A stretch of 64,000 nt of DNA from positions 558,001 to 622,000 of the forward strand of contig CAVYXG010000005.1 in assembly GCA_963772375.1 (NCBI GenBank). Direction: 5' to 3'. Position 1 is the first letter of the stretch. The number at the start of each line of letters is the position of its first letter. Made by a program: the position numbers and the translations under genes. The notes under the pieces were generated by a model. That model saw only the letters and a list, made by a program, of their open reading frames with translations, was not told where the DNA came from and did not search any database. Origin of the DNA: DATBHM01 sp963772375 (lineage in GTDB: Bacteria; Actinomycetota; UBA4738; JACQTL01). Shown one piece after another: positions 7,767 through 16,356 of the stretch.

Positions 7767-10142
7767 ATGAGGACCAGGACGACGTTCACGCCCTTCGCCA
7801 CGCGGGGCCGCCGGTCCGTCGCGGCGATCCTGCTGACGTTCGCGCTGTCCTCTGCGTTGTCGGTGGCGCTCACCATCAACGCCACGGCGCGGTCGTCGCA
7901 CCGGGCCGAGGTCGTGCAGGTGGCGGCACGGCAGCGGATGCTCGCCGAGCAGTACGTCGCCGACGTGCTGCTGGCCACCTCGCCCCATGCCACGGCGCCC
8001 CGGCGGACGGCGACCATCCTCACCGCCAGCGCCGCGGTCCTGCTGGACGGCGGCCTCGCGCCGGCCGTGGACGGCGACGACGACGAGACGCTGCTGCCGC
8101 CGATCACCGAGCCGGTGATCCGCCGGCAACTGCAACAGGAACAGCGGCTGGTAGCCGACCTGGTGGGCACCGGGAGCGCGCTGCTGCTGAGCCATCCGAT
8201 GGACACGTCCCTCTCCGCCGGTGAGCGCATCAACGTGGCCGATCCACTCCTTCGGCTTCGCATCCTCGCCGCCCTGACGTCGAACGTCTCGCTCAACGCG
8301 GCCCGTTCCATCGCGGTGGACGCCGACCGCGCGGTCGGGGAGTCGGTGGCCCTGCAGATCGCCCTCGGCGCGGGCACGCTGCTGCTGACCCTGCTGCTGG
8401 CGTGGGCCCTGATCGGGGCCACGCGCCGGCAGACCGCCCACTTCCGAAGCCTCGTCTCCGCGTCGTCCGACCTGGTGCTGGTCTTCGGGCCCGAGGGATG
8501 CCGGTACGCCAGCACGTCAGTGACCGAGATGCTGGGCAAGCCCGAGGCGGACCTGCTCGGAGCGGGGTTCGAGCAGCACGTCGACTTGGAGGACCTCCCC
8601 GCCTTCCACTCGGCGTCCGTGAACGGCGAACCCCGGGAGTTCCTCTTCCGGCTCACCAACCGGTTCGGCGAGCAGCGGTCCATCGAGGCTGTCGTCTCCG
8701 ACCTCCGCCGCGACCGCCACATCCGGGGCATCGTGCTCAACACCCGCGACGTCACCGAGCGGGTCGCCCTGGAGGAGGAGCTCACCCGACAGGCATTCCA
8801 CGACGGCCTCACCGGCCTCGCCAACCGGGCACTGTTCCGCGACCGGCTCGATCACGCGCTGGCGCGTTCGGTTCGGACGGCCGAATCGGTCTCGCTCCTG
8901 CTCGCGGACCTCGACGCGTTCAAGGCGGTCAACGACAGCCTGGGCCACGGTGCCGGCGACGAGTTGCTGCGGCACGTCGCCCGGCGGTTCCTCGAGGCCG
9001 TGCGGCCGACCGACACGGTGGCGCGGCTGGGGGGCGACGAGTTCTGCGTGCTGATGGAGGCGACCGACCAGGCCCGGGCGGAGGTCGTCGCCCGGCGGCT
9101 GCTGGACGCCCTGGCCGACCCGATCCGCGTGGCCGGCCGCGACCTCGAGGTGGGCGCGAGCATCGGCATCGTGGTGCATCCCGGCGGCGTGGGCACCAGC
9201 GAGGACCTCATCCGGCACGCCGACGTCGCCATGTACGCGGCCAAGGAAGCCGGCCGGGGCCGGTACGAGGTCTTCCGGTACGAGATGGCCCGGGAGCTCG
9301 GGCAGCTGCTCGGCCTCGAGCACGAGATGCGCCAGGGCCTCGTCCAGGGCGAGTTCTCCGTGCACTACCAGCCCGAGGTGGACCTGGGATCAGGGCGCGT
9401 GGTCGGTGTGGAAGCATTGCTCCGGTGGACGTCGCCGACGCGGGGTTCGGTCTCGCCGGCGGAGTTCATCCCGGTGGCGGAGTCGAGCGGCGTGATCATG
9501 CAGCTCGGGGAGTTCGTGCTCGAGTCGGCGTGCCGTCAGGCCGCGGCGTGGCGGCACGCCGGTCTCCTGCCCGACCCGTTCCGCATGTGGGTGAACGTCT
9601 CGGCCAAGCAGCTCTCCGTGGGCGGCATCTGCGAGCAGGTCCGCCGGCTGCTCCGCGAGAGCGGCCTCCCGGCCGCGGGCCTCGGCCTCGAGGTCACCGA
9701 GACGGCGATCGTGACCGGCGGTCCGGCGCTCGAGCGGGCGCAGGCCGAGCTCCGGGACCTCCAGGGCGACGGTGTGCACATCGCCATCGACGACTTCGGG
9801 ACGGGGTTCACCTCCCTCGGCCAGCTCCGGCGGTTCCCGGTCGACGTGCTGAAGGTGGACCGGTCGTTCGTCCAGGGGATCGAGCACGACCCCAAGGACG
9901 CCGCGATCACCGCGAACCTCGCCAGCCTGGCACACGCGCTCGGGCTGAAGGCGGTGGCCGAGGGCATCGAGTCGCAGGGCCAGCTCGCGTCGGCCCGGAA
10001 GCTGGGATGCGACCTCGCGCAGGGGTTCCTGTTCGCGCGGCCGGCCCCCCCGGACCAGGTCGTGGAGCATCTCCGGTCCCGGGCCTCGTCGTTCCCGGCG
10101 GAGGAACCGGTCCCGGCGGAGCGCGCGGCCGTCCCACAGTAG
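7767..10142 (+). CDS. Membrane-bound PAS-GGDEF-EAL cyclic-di-GMP protein
   Basis: The 791-residue protein makes and/or degrades cyclic di-GMP. Membrane helices at about 18-38 and 198-220 flank an exported sensor region containing VAARQRMLAEQY, which resembles the PilJ-type sensor motif. A PAS domain (about 228-340) precedes GGDEF, with an intact motif at 422-426 and an RPTD inhibitory site five residues before it. The EAL domain has its signature at 549-551, EVTETAI, and the DDFGTG metal motif near 675. Both catalytic domains therefore look functional. It follows the cupredoxin gene by one base, so the exported copper protein may feed its sensor domain; that link is inferred. Confidence 0.92.
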   Translation: MRTRTTFTPFATRGRRSVAAILLTFALSSALSVALTINATARSSHRAEVVQVAARQRMLAEQYVADVLLATSPHATAPRRTATILTASAAVLLDGGLAPAVDGDDDETLLPPITEPVIRRQLQQEQRLVADLVGTGSALLLSHPMDTSLSAGERINVADPLLRLRILAALTSNVSLNAARSIAVDADRAVGESVALQIALGAGTLLLTLLLAWALIGATRRQTAHFRSLVSASSDLVLVFGPEGCRYASTSVTEMLGKPEADLLGAGFEQHVDLEDLPAFHSASVNGEPREFLFRLTNRFGEQRSIEAVVSDLRRDRHIRGIVLNTRDVTERVALEEELTRQAFHDGLTGLANRALFRDRLDHALARSVRTAESVSLLLADLDAFKAVNDSLGHGAGDELLRHVARRFLEAVRPTDTVARLGGDEFCVLMEATDQARAEVVARRLLDALADPIRVAGRDLEVGASIGIVVHPGGVGTSEDLIRHADVAMYAAKEAGRGRYEVFRYEMARELGQLLGLEHEMRQGLVQGEFSVHYQPEVDLGSGRVVGVEALLRWTSPTRGSVSPAEFIPVAESSGVIMQLGEFVLESACRQAAAWRHAGLLPDPFRMWVNVSAKQLSVGGICEQVRRLLRESGLPAAGLGLEVTETAIVTGGPALERAQAELRDLQGDGVHIAIDDFGTGFTSLGQLRRFPVDVLKVDRSFVQGIEHDPKDAAITANLASLAHALGLKAVAEGIESQGQLASARKLGCDLAQGFLFARPAPPDQVVEHLRSRASSFPAEEPVPAERAAVPQ

Positions 10143-10197
10143 CGCCGGCCCCGGCGAATGCTTGATCCGTCGGCGGCGGATGGTACCTTCGGGCCCG

Positions 10198-10485
10198 ATG
10201 ACGGTCTCCCCCCACGACGCCGCAGCGACCGGCAGCGGCCTCGACCAGCGCGAACGCGACATCCTGGACTTCGAACGCGACTGGTGGCGGTCCGCGGTGC
10301 CCAAGGAACGCGCCATCCGCGACCGCTTCGGAGTGTCGAGCGCGCGCTATCATCAGGTGCTCGGCGGCCTCCTCGACCGGCCGGAAGCCCTCGCCTACGA
10401 CCCCATGCTCGTGCGCAGGCTCCGGCGGATCCGCGAGACCCGCCGGAGGAAGCGCTCGGCGCGGCGGCTCGGGTTCGAGATCTGA
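10198..10485 (+). CDS. DUF3263 protein
   Basis: This 95-residue soluble protein has the actinobacterial DUF3263 pattern. A segment with LDQRERDILDFERDWW is followed by a helix-turn-helix-like region (KERAIRDRFGVSSARYHQVL) and a very basic C-terminus. The family often sits beside LytR_C genes, as here, but has no established function; DNA binding is plausible. ATG at 10198 is chosen because TACCTT (10184-10189) is a good -10 box only eight bases upstream and no ribosome binding site is visible, fitting a leaderless message. Confidence 0.8.
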   Translation: MTVSPHDAAATGSGLDQRERDILDFERDWWRSAVPKERAIRDRFGVSSARYHQVLGGLLDRPEALAYDPMLVRRLRRIRETRRRKRSARRLGFEI

Positions 10486-10486
10486 C

Positions 10487-10510
10487 CGGCCGTCCGGGCC
10501 CGGACGGCCG
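10487..10510. repeat. Perfect 24-bp palindrome between DUF3263 and LytR_C genes
   Basis: The 24 bases form a perfect self-complementary sequence with arms CGGCCGTCCGGG and CCCGGACGGCCG. The transcript could fold into a long GC stem, or the DNA could be a binding site. There is no T-tract, so it is not a classical intrinsic terminator. It starts two bases after the upstream stop codon. Confidence 0.6.
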
Positions 10511-10540
10511 AAGGGATGCCGACGTGACGGGGACGATGCG

Positions 10541-11077
10541 GTGAAGACGGGCGGTGGGCGTCTGGTCGTGATCGTCGCGGCCGTCGTGATCGGGATCCTC
10601 GTGCTGGCGAAGGGCCTGCAGGGCCCGGCGGCCGTGGCCGGGGGTGGAACCCACACCACGCCCCCGCCGGGGTCGTCGCCCACGCCGTCCGCATCCAGCT
10701 CGACGCATTCGCCCGGGGGCGGTGGCGGAGAGAGCCCCGGAGGCCTCCCCTCGCCCAAGCAGAACGGGGTGCTGATCGCGCTGTTCAACGCGACGAACAC
10801 CGACGGCCTGGCCGGGGCCACGGCGACCAAACTGCAGGCAAAGGGCTACGTGCTGGCGGGTCAGCCCGGGAACCTGCCCCCGTCGACCACCACGATCATC
10901 TACTACAAGGACGACCAGGGGCACGCGGACGCCGTCCACCTCATGGAGCTGGCCATCCCGGAGGCCAAGATCAAGCCGCTGCCGAAGAACCTCCCGCAGG
11001 CGCAGATCCCGCCGCGTGCCGAGCTCGTCGTCGTGCTTGGCAGCGACTACGCCCAGTCCCACCCGGTCAACCCCTGA
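10541..11077 (+). CDS. Membrane-anchored LytR_C-domain protein
   Basis: The 178-residue protein has one N-terminal membrane helix (about 7-24) and a Pro/Ser/Gly-rich external linker (about 35-72). A LytR C-terminal-type domain follows (about 75-175; VLIALFNATNTDGLAGATA ... ELVVVLGSDY). That domain occurs at the end of wall-polymer ligases and as a free-standing, exported module of uncertain role, probably cell-wall related. It starts at GTG 10541, 55 bases after the DUF3263 stop, and that pairing recurs in actinobacteria. The catalytic LCP domain is absent, so it is not itself a ligase. Confidence 0.82.
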   Translation: MKTGGGRLVVIVAAVVIGILVLAKGLQGPAAVAGGGTHTTPPPGSSPTPSASSSTHSPGGGGGESPGGLPSPKQNGVLIALFNATNTDGLAGATATKLQAKGYVLAGQPGNLPPSTTTIIYYKDDQGHADAVHLMELAIPEAKIKPLPKNLPQAQIPPRAELVVVLGSDYAQSHPVNP

Positions 11078-11113
11078 ACCGGCACCCCCGCGCGGAAGTA
11101 CGCTAGCGATCCG

Positions 11114-12154
11114 ATGCGCATCGCCATGCTGGCTCCGGTGTGGGTGGCCGTCCCCCCCGAGGGATACGGCGGGATCGAGCTCGTCGTCAGCCTCCTGACC
11201 GAGGAGCTGGTCGCTCGGGGCCACGACGTCACCCTGTTCGCGTCGGGGGGTTCGCGGACCAAGGCGACGCTGCGCACCGTGTTCGACGAACCGCCCACCG
11301 ACCGCCTGTGGGAGACCGAGCCCGATGCCTCGCACGTGGGCGCCGCGTACCGCGCGGTGGCCCGCGAGTACGCCGACGAGCACGCGTTCGACATCGTCCA
11401 CGACCACACCGACTACCTGGGGACGGCGTTCGCCGCCACGCTGCCGACGCCGGTCGTGCACACGGTGCACTTCCCGCTGGAGGAGCCCAGGGGGGCGTTC
11501 CTGCGGCGGTTCGCAGATGACGTGTACCTCGCGGCGATCAGCGACTTCCAGCGGAACGCCGCGCCCGACCTGCCGTGGGCCGGCCGCGTGCACAACGCCG
11601 TCGACACCGACGCGTTCGAGTTCCGGACCCGCAAGGACGGCTATCTGCTGTGCATCGGGCGGATCTGCGAGCGCAAGGGGCAGGACGTCGCCGTTCAGGT
11701 GGCCCGGCGATCCGGGCGCAAGCTCGTGCTGGCCGGCCGTGTGCACCCCAAGGAACGCGACTTCTTCGCGGAACACGTCCTGCCGGACATCGACGGCGAC
11801 CAGATCGTGTTCGAGGGCGAGGTGCCGAACGACCGCAAGCGGGACCTGATCGCCGGGGCGTCGGCGCTGCTGCTGCCCGTGCGGGTGCCCGAGCCGTTCG
11901 GGCTGGTGATGGTCGAGGCGTTTGCCTCGGGGACGCCGGTGATCGCGACGCCGTTCGGCGCGGTGAAGGAGATCGTGACGGACGGCGTGACGGGGTTCCT
12001 GTCGGGGTCGGTGAAGGGCATGGCGGCGGCCACCGAACGGCTGGGGGAGATCGACCCCGAACGCTGCCGCACCGAGGCGGTCGGCCGGTTCGACCCGCGG
12101 GCCATGGCCGACGGGTACGAGGAGCTGTACCAGTCGGTCCTCGGCGGGCTGTGA
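11114..12154 (+). CDS. GT4-family glycosyltransferase
   Basis: The 346-residue enzyme has a GT-B fold. The N-terminal half begins MRIAMLAPVWVAVPPEGYGG, the glycine-rich acceptor loop typical of family GT4. The donor half contains GRICERKGQD and the E-x7-E-like segment PEPFGLVMVEAFASGTPVI, which binds the nucleotide sugar. Sugar and acceptor are unknown. TACGCT at 11099-11104 ends nine bases before the ATG and suggests a leaderless start. The TGA stop overlaps a GTG that opens the remnant otsB gene, so the two were probably once translationally coupled, hinting at a role in carbohydrate or solute synthesis. Confidence 0.88.
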   Translation: MRIAMLAPVWVAVPPEGYGGIELVVSLLTEELVARGHDVTLFASGGSRTKATLRTVFDEPPTDRLWETEPDASHVGAAYRAVAREYADEHAFDIVHDHTDYLGTAFAATLPTPVVHTVHFPLEEPRGAFLRRFADDVYLAAISDFQRNAAPDLPWAGRVHNAVDTDAFEFRTRKDGYLLCIGRICERKGQDVAVQVARRSGRKLVLAGRVHPKERDFFAEHVLPDIDGDQIVFEGEVPNDRKRDLIAGASALLLPVRVPEPFGLVMVEAFASGTPVIATPFGAVKEIVTDGVTGFLSGSVKGMAAATERLGEIDPERCRTEAVGRFDPRAMADGYEELYQSVLGGL

Positions 12155-12600
12155 GACCGGCGATCCTGCCGGCGCTCCTCCCGCTGGCCCACGACCCCTC
12201 GCGGGCGGCGGTCGAACGCTTCGCCGTGGTGGCGGTGATCTCTGGCCGCCCGACGGACCACGTGCGGGCGCTGCTGGGCGTCGACGGCGTCCGATACCTG
12301 GGCTGTACGGGTTGGACGAGGAAGCCCTCCAGCCGGTCCCGTTCGCGGTGATCGAAGCTGCTCGAACCGCGGCCGCCGCTCTGCCGGGCCACGCGTCGAG
12401 GAGAAGGGCGGCGGTTGCCGTGCACGACCGGCAGGCTCCCGATCCCAATGCCGCCCGGTCGACGCTCCTCGGCGGGTTGGTCGATCCCCCCGAGGGGTTC
12501 GAGGTCATCGAGGGCAAGATGGTGGTTGAGCTGGTCCCGGCCGGCCGGCCTGGTGGGCCTGCTCGCCGACCTCGCCGTCCTCGCCGAGTCGGCCGGCTGA
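12151..12600 (+). pseudogene. Frameshifted, truncated trehalose-6-phosphate phosphatase (otsB) remnant
   Basis: Three successive pieces read like one OtsB protein but in different frames. First, a GTG overlapping the upstream stop opens LAHDPSRAAV and FAVVAVISGRPTDHV (to about 12300). Then a second frame continues LYGLDEEALQPVPFAVI and later VAVHDRQAPDPNAARSTLL and GFEVIEGKMVVELVPAGRP (to about 12545). The first frame resumes with LVGLLADLAVLAESAG. The catalytic DxDGT segment, which should precede LAHDP, is missing, and the protein is too short. At least two frameshifts plus loss of the nucleophile argue for real decay rather than one sequencing error. It is convergent with the otsA-type gene. 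Confidence 0.78.
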
Positions 12601-12607
12601 GTTCGGG

Positions 12608-14089
12608 CTACGCCGCGGCGGCGCGTTCCAGGTCGGCCAGCTGCGCGCCGACCCACCGCGCGGGCGGGTTGGAGTTGATCGTCCGGCGCAGGGCCGCCGC
12701 GCGGCGGTGTCGTTCCCCCTCCGGAATGCGCAGCGCCGCCAGCAGCGCGTCGGCCGTCTCGCCGATGTCGAACGGGTTCACCGACAGCGCGTACTTGCCG
12801 AGCAGCGCGTCGGCGCCGGCGTTCGTCGACAGCACGAGCACGCCGCCTGCCCGGTTCACGGTCGGTCCCTCCATGGCCACGAGGTTCATCCCGTCGAACA
12901 CGGGGTTGACCAGCAGGACGTCGTACATCGAGAACGCCGCGATCGCGCGGTCGATGTCGTCGCGGACGGTCACCGTGACCGGCTGCCAGTCCGGGGTCCC
13001 GAGCTCGAGATTGATCCGCTCGGCCGCGCGGAGGCACTCGCGGGTGTAGGACCGGTACTCGGGGATCGATCGCCGGGACGGGTTCAGCAGCGCCAGGAAC
13101 CGCACGTGCCGCCGGAGGCGGGGATGCTCGTGCAGGAGCGTCTCGTAGGCCAGGAACCCCCGCAGGATGTTCTTCGACAGGTCGGTGCGGTCGACGCGCA
13201 GGATCATCTTCGCATCGCCCTTCCACCTGGCGAGCTCCCGGCGGATGCGTCGGACCTCCGGGGTCGCGACCTGGCGCCGGAGCGCCGGCGCGTCGATCGC
13301 GATGGGATAGGTCCGGACGGCCACGCTCCGACCGTCGATCTCCACCCGCCGCCGCCGGAGGTCCACGCGGGCGCCGTCCACGTGGCGGCTGCACAGCAGG
13401 AAGTTCTCCGCCCATTCGTCACAGTGGAACCCCAGCACGTCGGCCCCGAGCATTCCCCGCAGGACCGCGTCGCCCATGTCCCGCGGGAGGATCCGGAAGT
13501 AGTCGGGCCCCGCGAACGGCGTGTGCGAGAAGTGCGCGACGAGCGCGTCCGGCCGGCGGTTGCGGAGCAGCTTGGGCACGAGCGACAGGTGGTAGTCCTG
13601 CACGAGGAACGCCGGGCGCCCCGGCTCGTCCGCGAGCGCGTCGGCGAACGCCTCGTTCACCGCGACGTAGTCGCGCCACGCGTCGCGGACGGCCCGCCCG
13701 AACCGCGGCGTGCGCGGAGCGTCGAACAGGTAGTGGTGTGCGAACCACAGCAGGCGGTTGGACACGACGTTGTAGTAGCGATCGAATGCCTCAGCCGGCG
13801 GGGAAAGGTACCGGACGCGGTACTTGGCGTCATCGTCCGCGATCTCGATGCGGCCTTCCGGCGCCCGTTCGGCCGCCAGCCGATCCCCCTCGGTCATCGC
13901 CGCGGCGACCCACAGCCCGCCGGTGCCGGTGAGCGCCCCCGTGAGCGCCGTGACCAATCCGCCACCCCCGCGGGAATGCTCGACCTCGCCGTCCTCCGAC
14001 ACCTCGAACTGCACCGGCCCGCGGTTGGACGCGACGACGACGCCGCGCCGGGGCGGGCCCGGGCGCACGGGTGGTGGTCCGGGGGGCAT
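12608..14089 (-). CDS. otsA: Trehalose-6-phosphate synthase-type glycosyltransferase (GT20)
   Basis: The 493-residue protein is a GT20 enzyme that should transfer glucose from a nucleotide sugar to glucose-6-phosphate. Seen motifs: VVVASNRGPVQF, the GGGGLV loop, FLVQDYHLSLVPKLL, FSHTPFAGPDYFRILP, the donor-phosphate Arg and Lys in RVDRTDLSKN, and DGMNLVAME. The last two depart from E. coli OtsA and resemble divergent actinobacterial GT20 proteins, so related pseudo-disaccharide chemistry is an alternative. TAGACT (14096-14101, this strand) lies six bases before the ATG, suggesting a leaderless message. The neighbouring phosphatase is broken, so an unlinked one would be needed. Confidence 0.85.
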   Translation of the reverse strand: MPPGPPPVRPGPPRRGVVVASNRGPVQFEVSEDGEVEHSRGGGGLVTALTGALTGTGGLWVAAAMTEGDRLAAERAPEGRIEIADDDAKYRVRYLSPPAEAFDRYYNVVSNRLLWFAHHYLFDAPRTPRFGRAVRDAWRDYVAVNEAFADALADEPGRPAFLVQDYHLSLVPKLLRNRRPDALVAHFSHTPFAGPDYFRILPRDMGDAVLRGMLGADVLGFHCDEWAENFLLCSRHVDGARVDLRRRRVEIDGRSVAVRTYPIAIDAPALRRQVATPEVRRIRRELARWKGDAKMILRVDRTDLSKNILRGFLAYETLLHEHPRLRRHVRFLALLNPSRRSIPEYRSYTRECLRAAERINLELGTPDWQPVTVTVRDDIDRAIAAFSMYDVLLVNPVFDGMNLVAMEGPTVNRAGGVLVLSTNAGADALLGKYALSVNPFDIGETADALLAALRIPEGERHRRAAALRRTINSNPPARWVGAQLADLERAAAA

Positions 14090-14189
14090 GAACGGAGTCT
14101 ACCCAGGCCGGCCGATCCGGCCGCCGCACGGGGGTATACCGTGTCCGGGCCGGGCCCACTGTTAGGATCGACCGGCCCGAGGAGCGAGC

Positions 14190-15590
14190 GTGCAGCGTCC
14201 CCGAGAGCCCATCCTCCACAACCCGATCGTCGCTCGGGCCGCTCGGGTCTTCGCCGTCACCTGGGCGGCGGTGGGGATGGTCATCCTCGCCGCGCTGATC
14301 CTCCGGTACCTCCTGTACCCGACCCGGATCATCTTCGCCCCGCTGTTGCTCGCCCTGATCCTCGTCTACCTGCTCAACCCGGTCGTCAACTGGCTCCAGG
14401 ACCACCACGTCCGGCGCGTGCTGGCCACGCTGCTCACCTACGTCGTGGTGCTGACCACGCTCGCCCTGTTGTTGACCTGGCTCGTCCCGATCATCTCGCA
14501 GCAGGCCGTGGCGTTCGGCCACAGCATCCCCAAGCTCCTCGACCGGGCGCGGGACGGCCTTCTGGCCTTCTCGCGCCACCTCGGCCTGCACGTGAAGAAG
14601 ACGAACCTGTTCGCGCCGTTCGGCACGACGGGGTCGGTGGGGGAGTACGTCCGTCGCGTGACGTCGGTGAGCTCGGCGGTGGGGCTGGTGCTGATCCTGG
14701 TGCTCGGCCCGATCCTCGCGTTCTACCTGCTCGTGGACCTGCCCAAGCTGTCGCGGGCGCTCGAGGCGGCGGTGCCGCCCCGCCGCCGGAGCGAGGTGCT
14801 GAGCGTCTCCCGCCGTGTCTCGGCGGCGTGGGGCGGGTACTTCCGGGGGCAGTTCCTCATCGCCCTCGGGGTGGGGGCATTCTGCATGCTGGGGTTCTGG
14901 ATCATCGCGCTGCCGTACTGGGCGCTGGTCGGACTGCTGATCGGCCTGTTCAGCCTGATCCCCACGATCGGGCCGTTCCTGGGGGCGATCCCGGCCCTGT
15001 TCGTCGCGTTCACGTCGCCCGAGTCCGGAACCGGGGGGCTGTTCCACCCGCGGCCGGGGTGGCCGCTCGCGGTGGCCGCCTCGGTGGTGCTGCTCATCGT
15101 CCAGCAGGTGGACGTGCTGGTCGTGAGCCCGCGGCTCGTGACCAGGAGCATCCGGCTGAACCCCGTCACCGTGATGATCTCCGTGCTGATCGCGGGGACG
15201 GTCGCCGGGGTGTACGGGATGCTCCTCGCCATCCCTGCGGTCGCGTCGGTGAAGATCCTGGTGGTCCACTACTGGGACACGCGAATGGTCTGGCCGCCGC
15301 CCGGGCCCGAGGCGACGGGGAGGGCCTCCGGTCCGGACGAGGAACCCGCGCCCAAGGCCGGCGGTCCCGATCCCGGCCCGGGCATGGTCGCGGCGCTGCC
15401 CGAGGACGATCCGGCGATGCAGGAGTCGGACGAAGCGCCCCGGGGACGTGCGGCGGACGTGAGGTCGAGTGCCGGTGGCAACGGGAGCGGGCGGGGCAAC
15501 GGCGCCCGGCGCGAAGGCCTCAGCCCGGGGCCGGTCCCAACAGGGCGGCGACTGCCTCGGCCACTCCGTTCCCGCCGGCGCTCGGGGTGA
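14190..15590 (+). CDS. AI-2E/PerM-family membrane protein
   Basis: The 466-residue polytopic protein has paired helices near the N-terminus (about 15-70), then a soluble insert and about five more helices. It contains the family signature GPILAFYLLVDLPKL and, later, PTIGPFLGAIPA. Relatives are described as permeases for autoinducer-2 or as Na+/H+ antiporters; the transported species here is unknown. The GTG start has GAGGAG upstream and TAGGAT at 14163-14168. A disordered Pro/Gly/Asp-rich C-terminal tail (about 370-466) extends past the usual family length. Its last 71 bases are antisense to the end of the HAD phosphatase gene. Confidence 0.85.
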   Translation: MQRPREPILHNPIVARAARVFAVTWAAVGMVILAALILRYLLYPTRIIFAPLLLALILVYLLNPVVNWLQDHHVRRVLATLLTYVVVLTTLALLLTWLVPIISQQAVAFGHSIPKLLDRARDGLLAFSRHLGLHVKKTNLFAPFGTTGSVGEYVRRVTSVSSAVGLVLILVLGPILAFYLLVDLPKLSRALEAAVPPRRRSEVLSVSRRVSAAWGGYFRGQFLIALGVGAFCMLGFWIIALPYWALVGLLIGLFSLIPTIGPFLGAIPALFVAFTSPESGTGGLFHPRPGWPLAVAASVVLLIVQQVDVLVVSPRLVTRSIRLNPVTVMISVLIAGTVAGVYGMLLAIPAVASVKILVVHYWDTRMVWPPPGPEATGRASGPDEEPAPKAGGPDPGPGMVAALPEDDPAMQESDEAPRGRAADVRSSAGGNGSGRGNGARREGLSPGPVPTGRRLPRPLRSRRRSG

Positions 15591-16356
15591 GGAAGGCGTT
15601 GTCGACGGGGCCGCCGGCGGCACGGGTGGCCTCGGCGCCGTTCGCCACGATGAAGACGGCCCCGGTCACGGCCGCGGCCTCGAGGTCGGACGGCGAGTCG
15701 CCGACGGCGGCGGTCGCCTCAGGCTCCAACCCGTTCCGTTCCCGGTGCAGCGCGATCGCCGCGGCCTTGCTCACGCCGCGGGGGACGACGTGGTACGCGT
15801 GGACCTCCGGGAGGTCGAGCCCGTCGTACCCCCGGTGGATCACGCCGTTGTCGCGCACCTCCAGCCACCCGTAGCCGGCGCCGGCCAGGCCCGCGGTGGC
15901 CTCGGCGGGATCGACCAGGCCGCGCAGCAGCAGCGTGGCCTCGCGGGGCTCGGCGGACCACGGGGTGTGCGGCTCCAGGCGCCCCGCGTACCGTTCGAGC
16001 AGGAACGCCCCGGCCCCCGACCGGACGATGGCCTCGAACGGGGTTCCGGGGCCCTGGTCGCCGAACGTCGTCACGACCTCGGAGCCGTCCACCACGAACG
16101 CCCCCAGCTCGGCGATGTGACTCCGCGCCCCCAGCATCCGGGCGGCCTCCCGGGCCTGCGGTCTCGTTCGGCCCGATACCACCACCAGGTCCACGCCCGC
16201 CCGGTGCAGCGCGGCCACCGCTGCGGCGCCCCGGTCGGTCAACCCCCCGGGGATCCCGGCGAACAGCGATCCCCCCGGCCCGGTGAGCGTTCCGTCGAGG
16301 TCGGCATACAGGGCGCGCAGGCGGCCCGCGGGATGGAACTCCTCGAGCGGCCGCAT
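15520..16356 (-). CDS. HAD-family phosphatase, probable glucosyl-3-phosphoglycerate phosphatase
   Basis: The 278-residue HAD hydrolase has motif I YADLDGTLTG, motif II VVVSGRT, a catalytic Lys in RGVSKAAAI and motif III AVGDSPSDLEAA. The fold resembles mannosyl-3-phosphoglycerate and sucrose-phosphate phosphatases (C2B cap). Its ATG overlaps the stop codon of gpgS by one base, so it is translated with it. The likely job is dephosphorylating glucosyl-3-phosphoglycerate to glucosylglycerate, a compatible solute or precursor of methylglucose polysaccharide. Function is inferred from family and coupling; another sugar phosphate is possible. Confidence 0.82.
   Translation of the reverse strand: MRPLEEFHPAGRLRALYADLDGTLTGPGGSLFAGIPGGLTDRGAAAVAALHRAGVDLVVVSGRTRPQAREAARMLGARSHIAELGAFVVDGSEVVTTFGDQGPGTPFEAIVRSGAGAFLLERYAGRLEPHTPWSAEPREATLLLRGLVDPAEATAGLAGAGYGWLEVRDNGVIHRGYDGLDLPEVHAYHVVPRGVSKAAAIALHRERNGLEPEATAAVGDSPSDLEAAAVTGAVFIVANGAEATRAAGGPVDNAFLTPSAGGNGVAEAVAALLGPAPG

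Noticed and set aside
13830..15623. A long open frame on the minus strand (597 codons) across the AI-2E-family gene.
   Set aside because: Composition is Arg/Asp/Gly/His-rich with no domain, and the opposite strand has clear membrane-protein coding. It is a high-GC antisense artefact.
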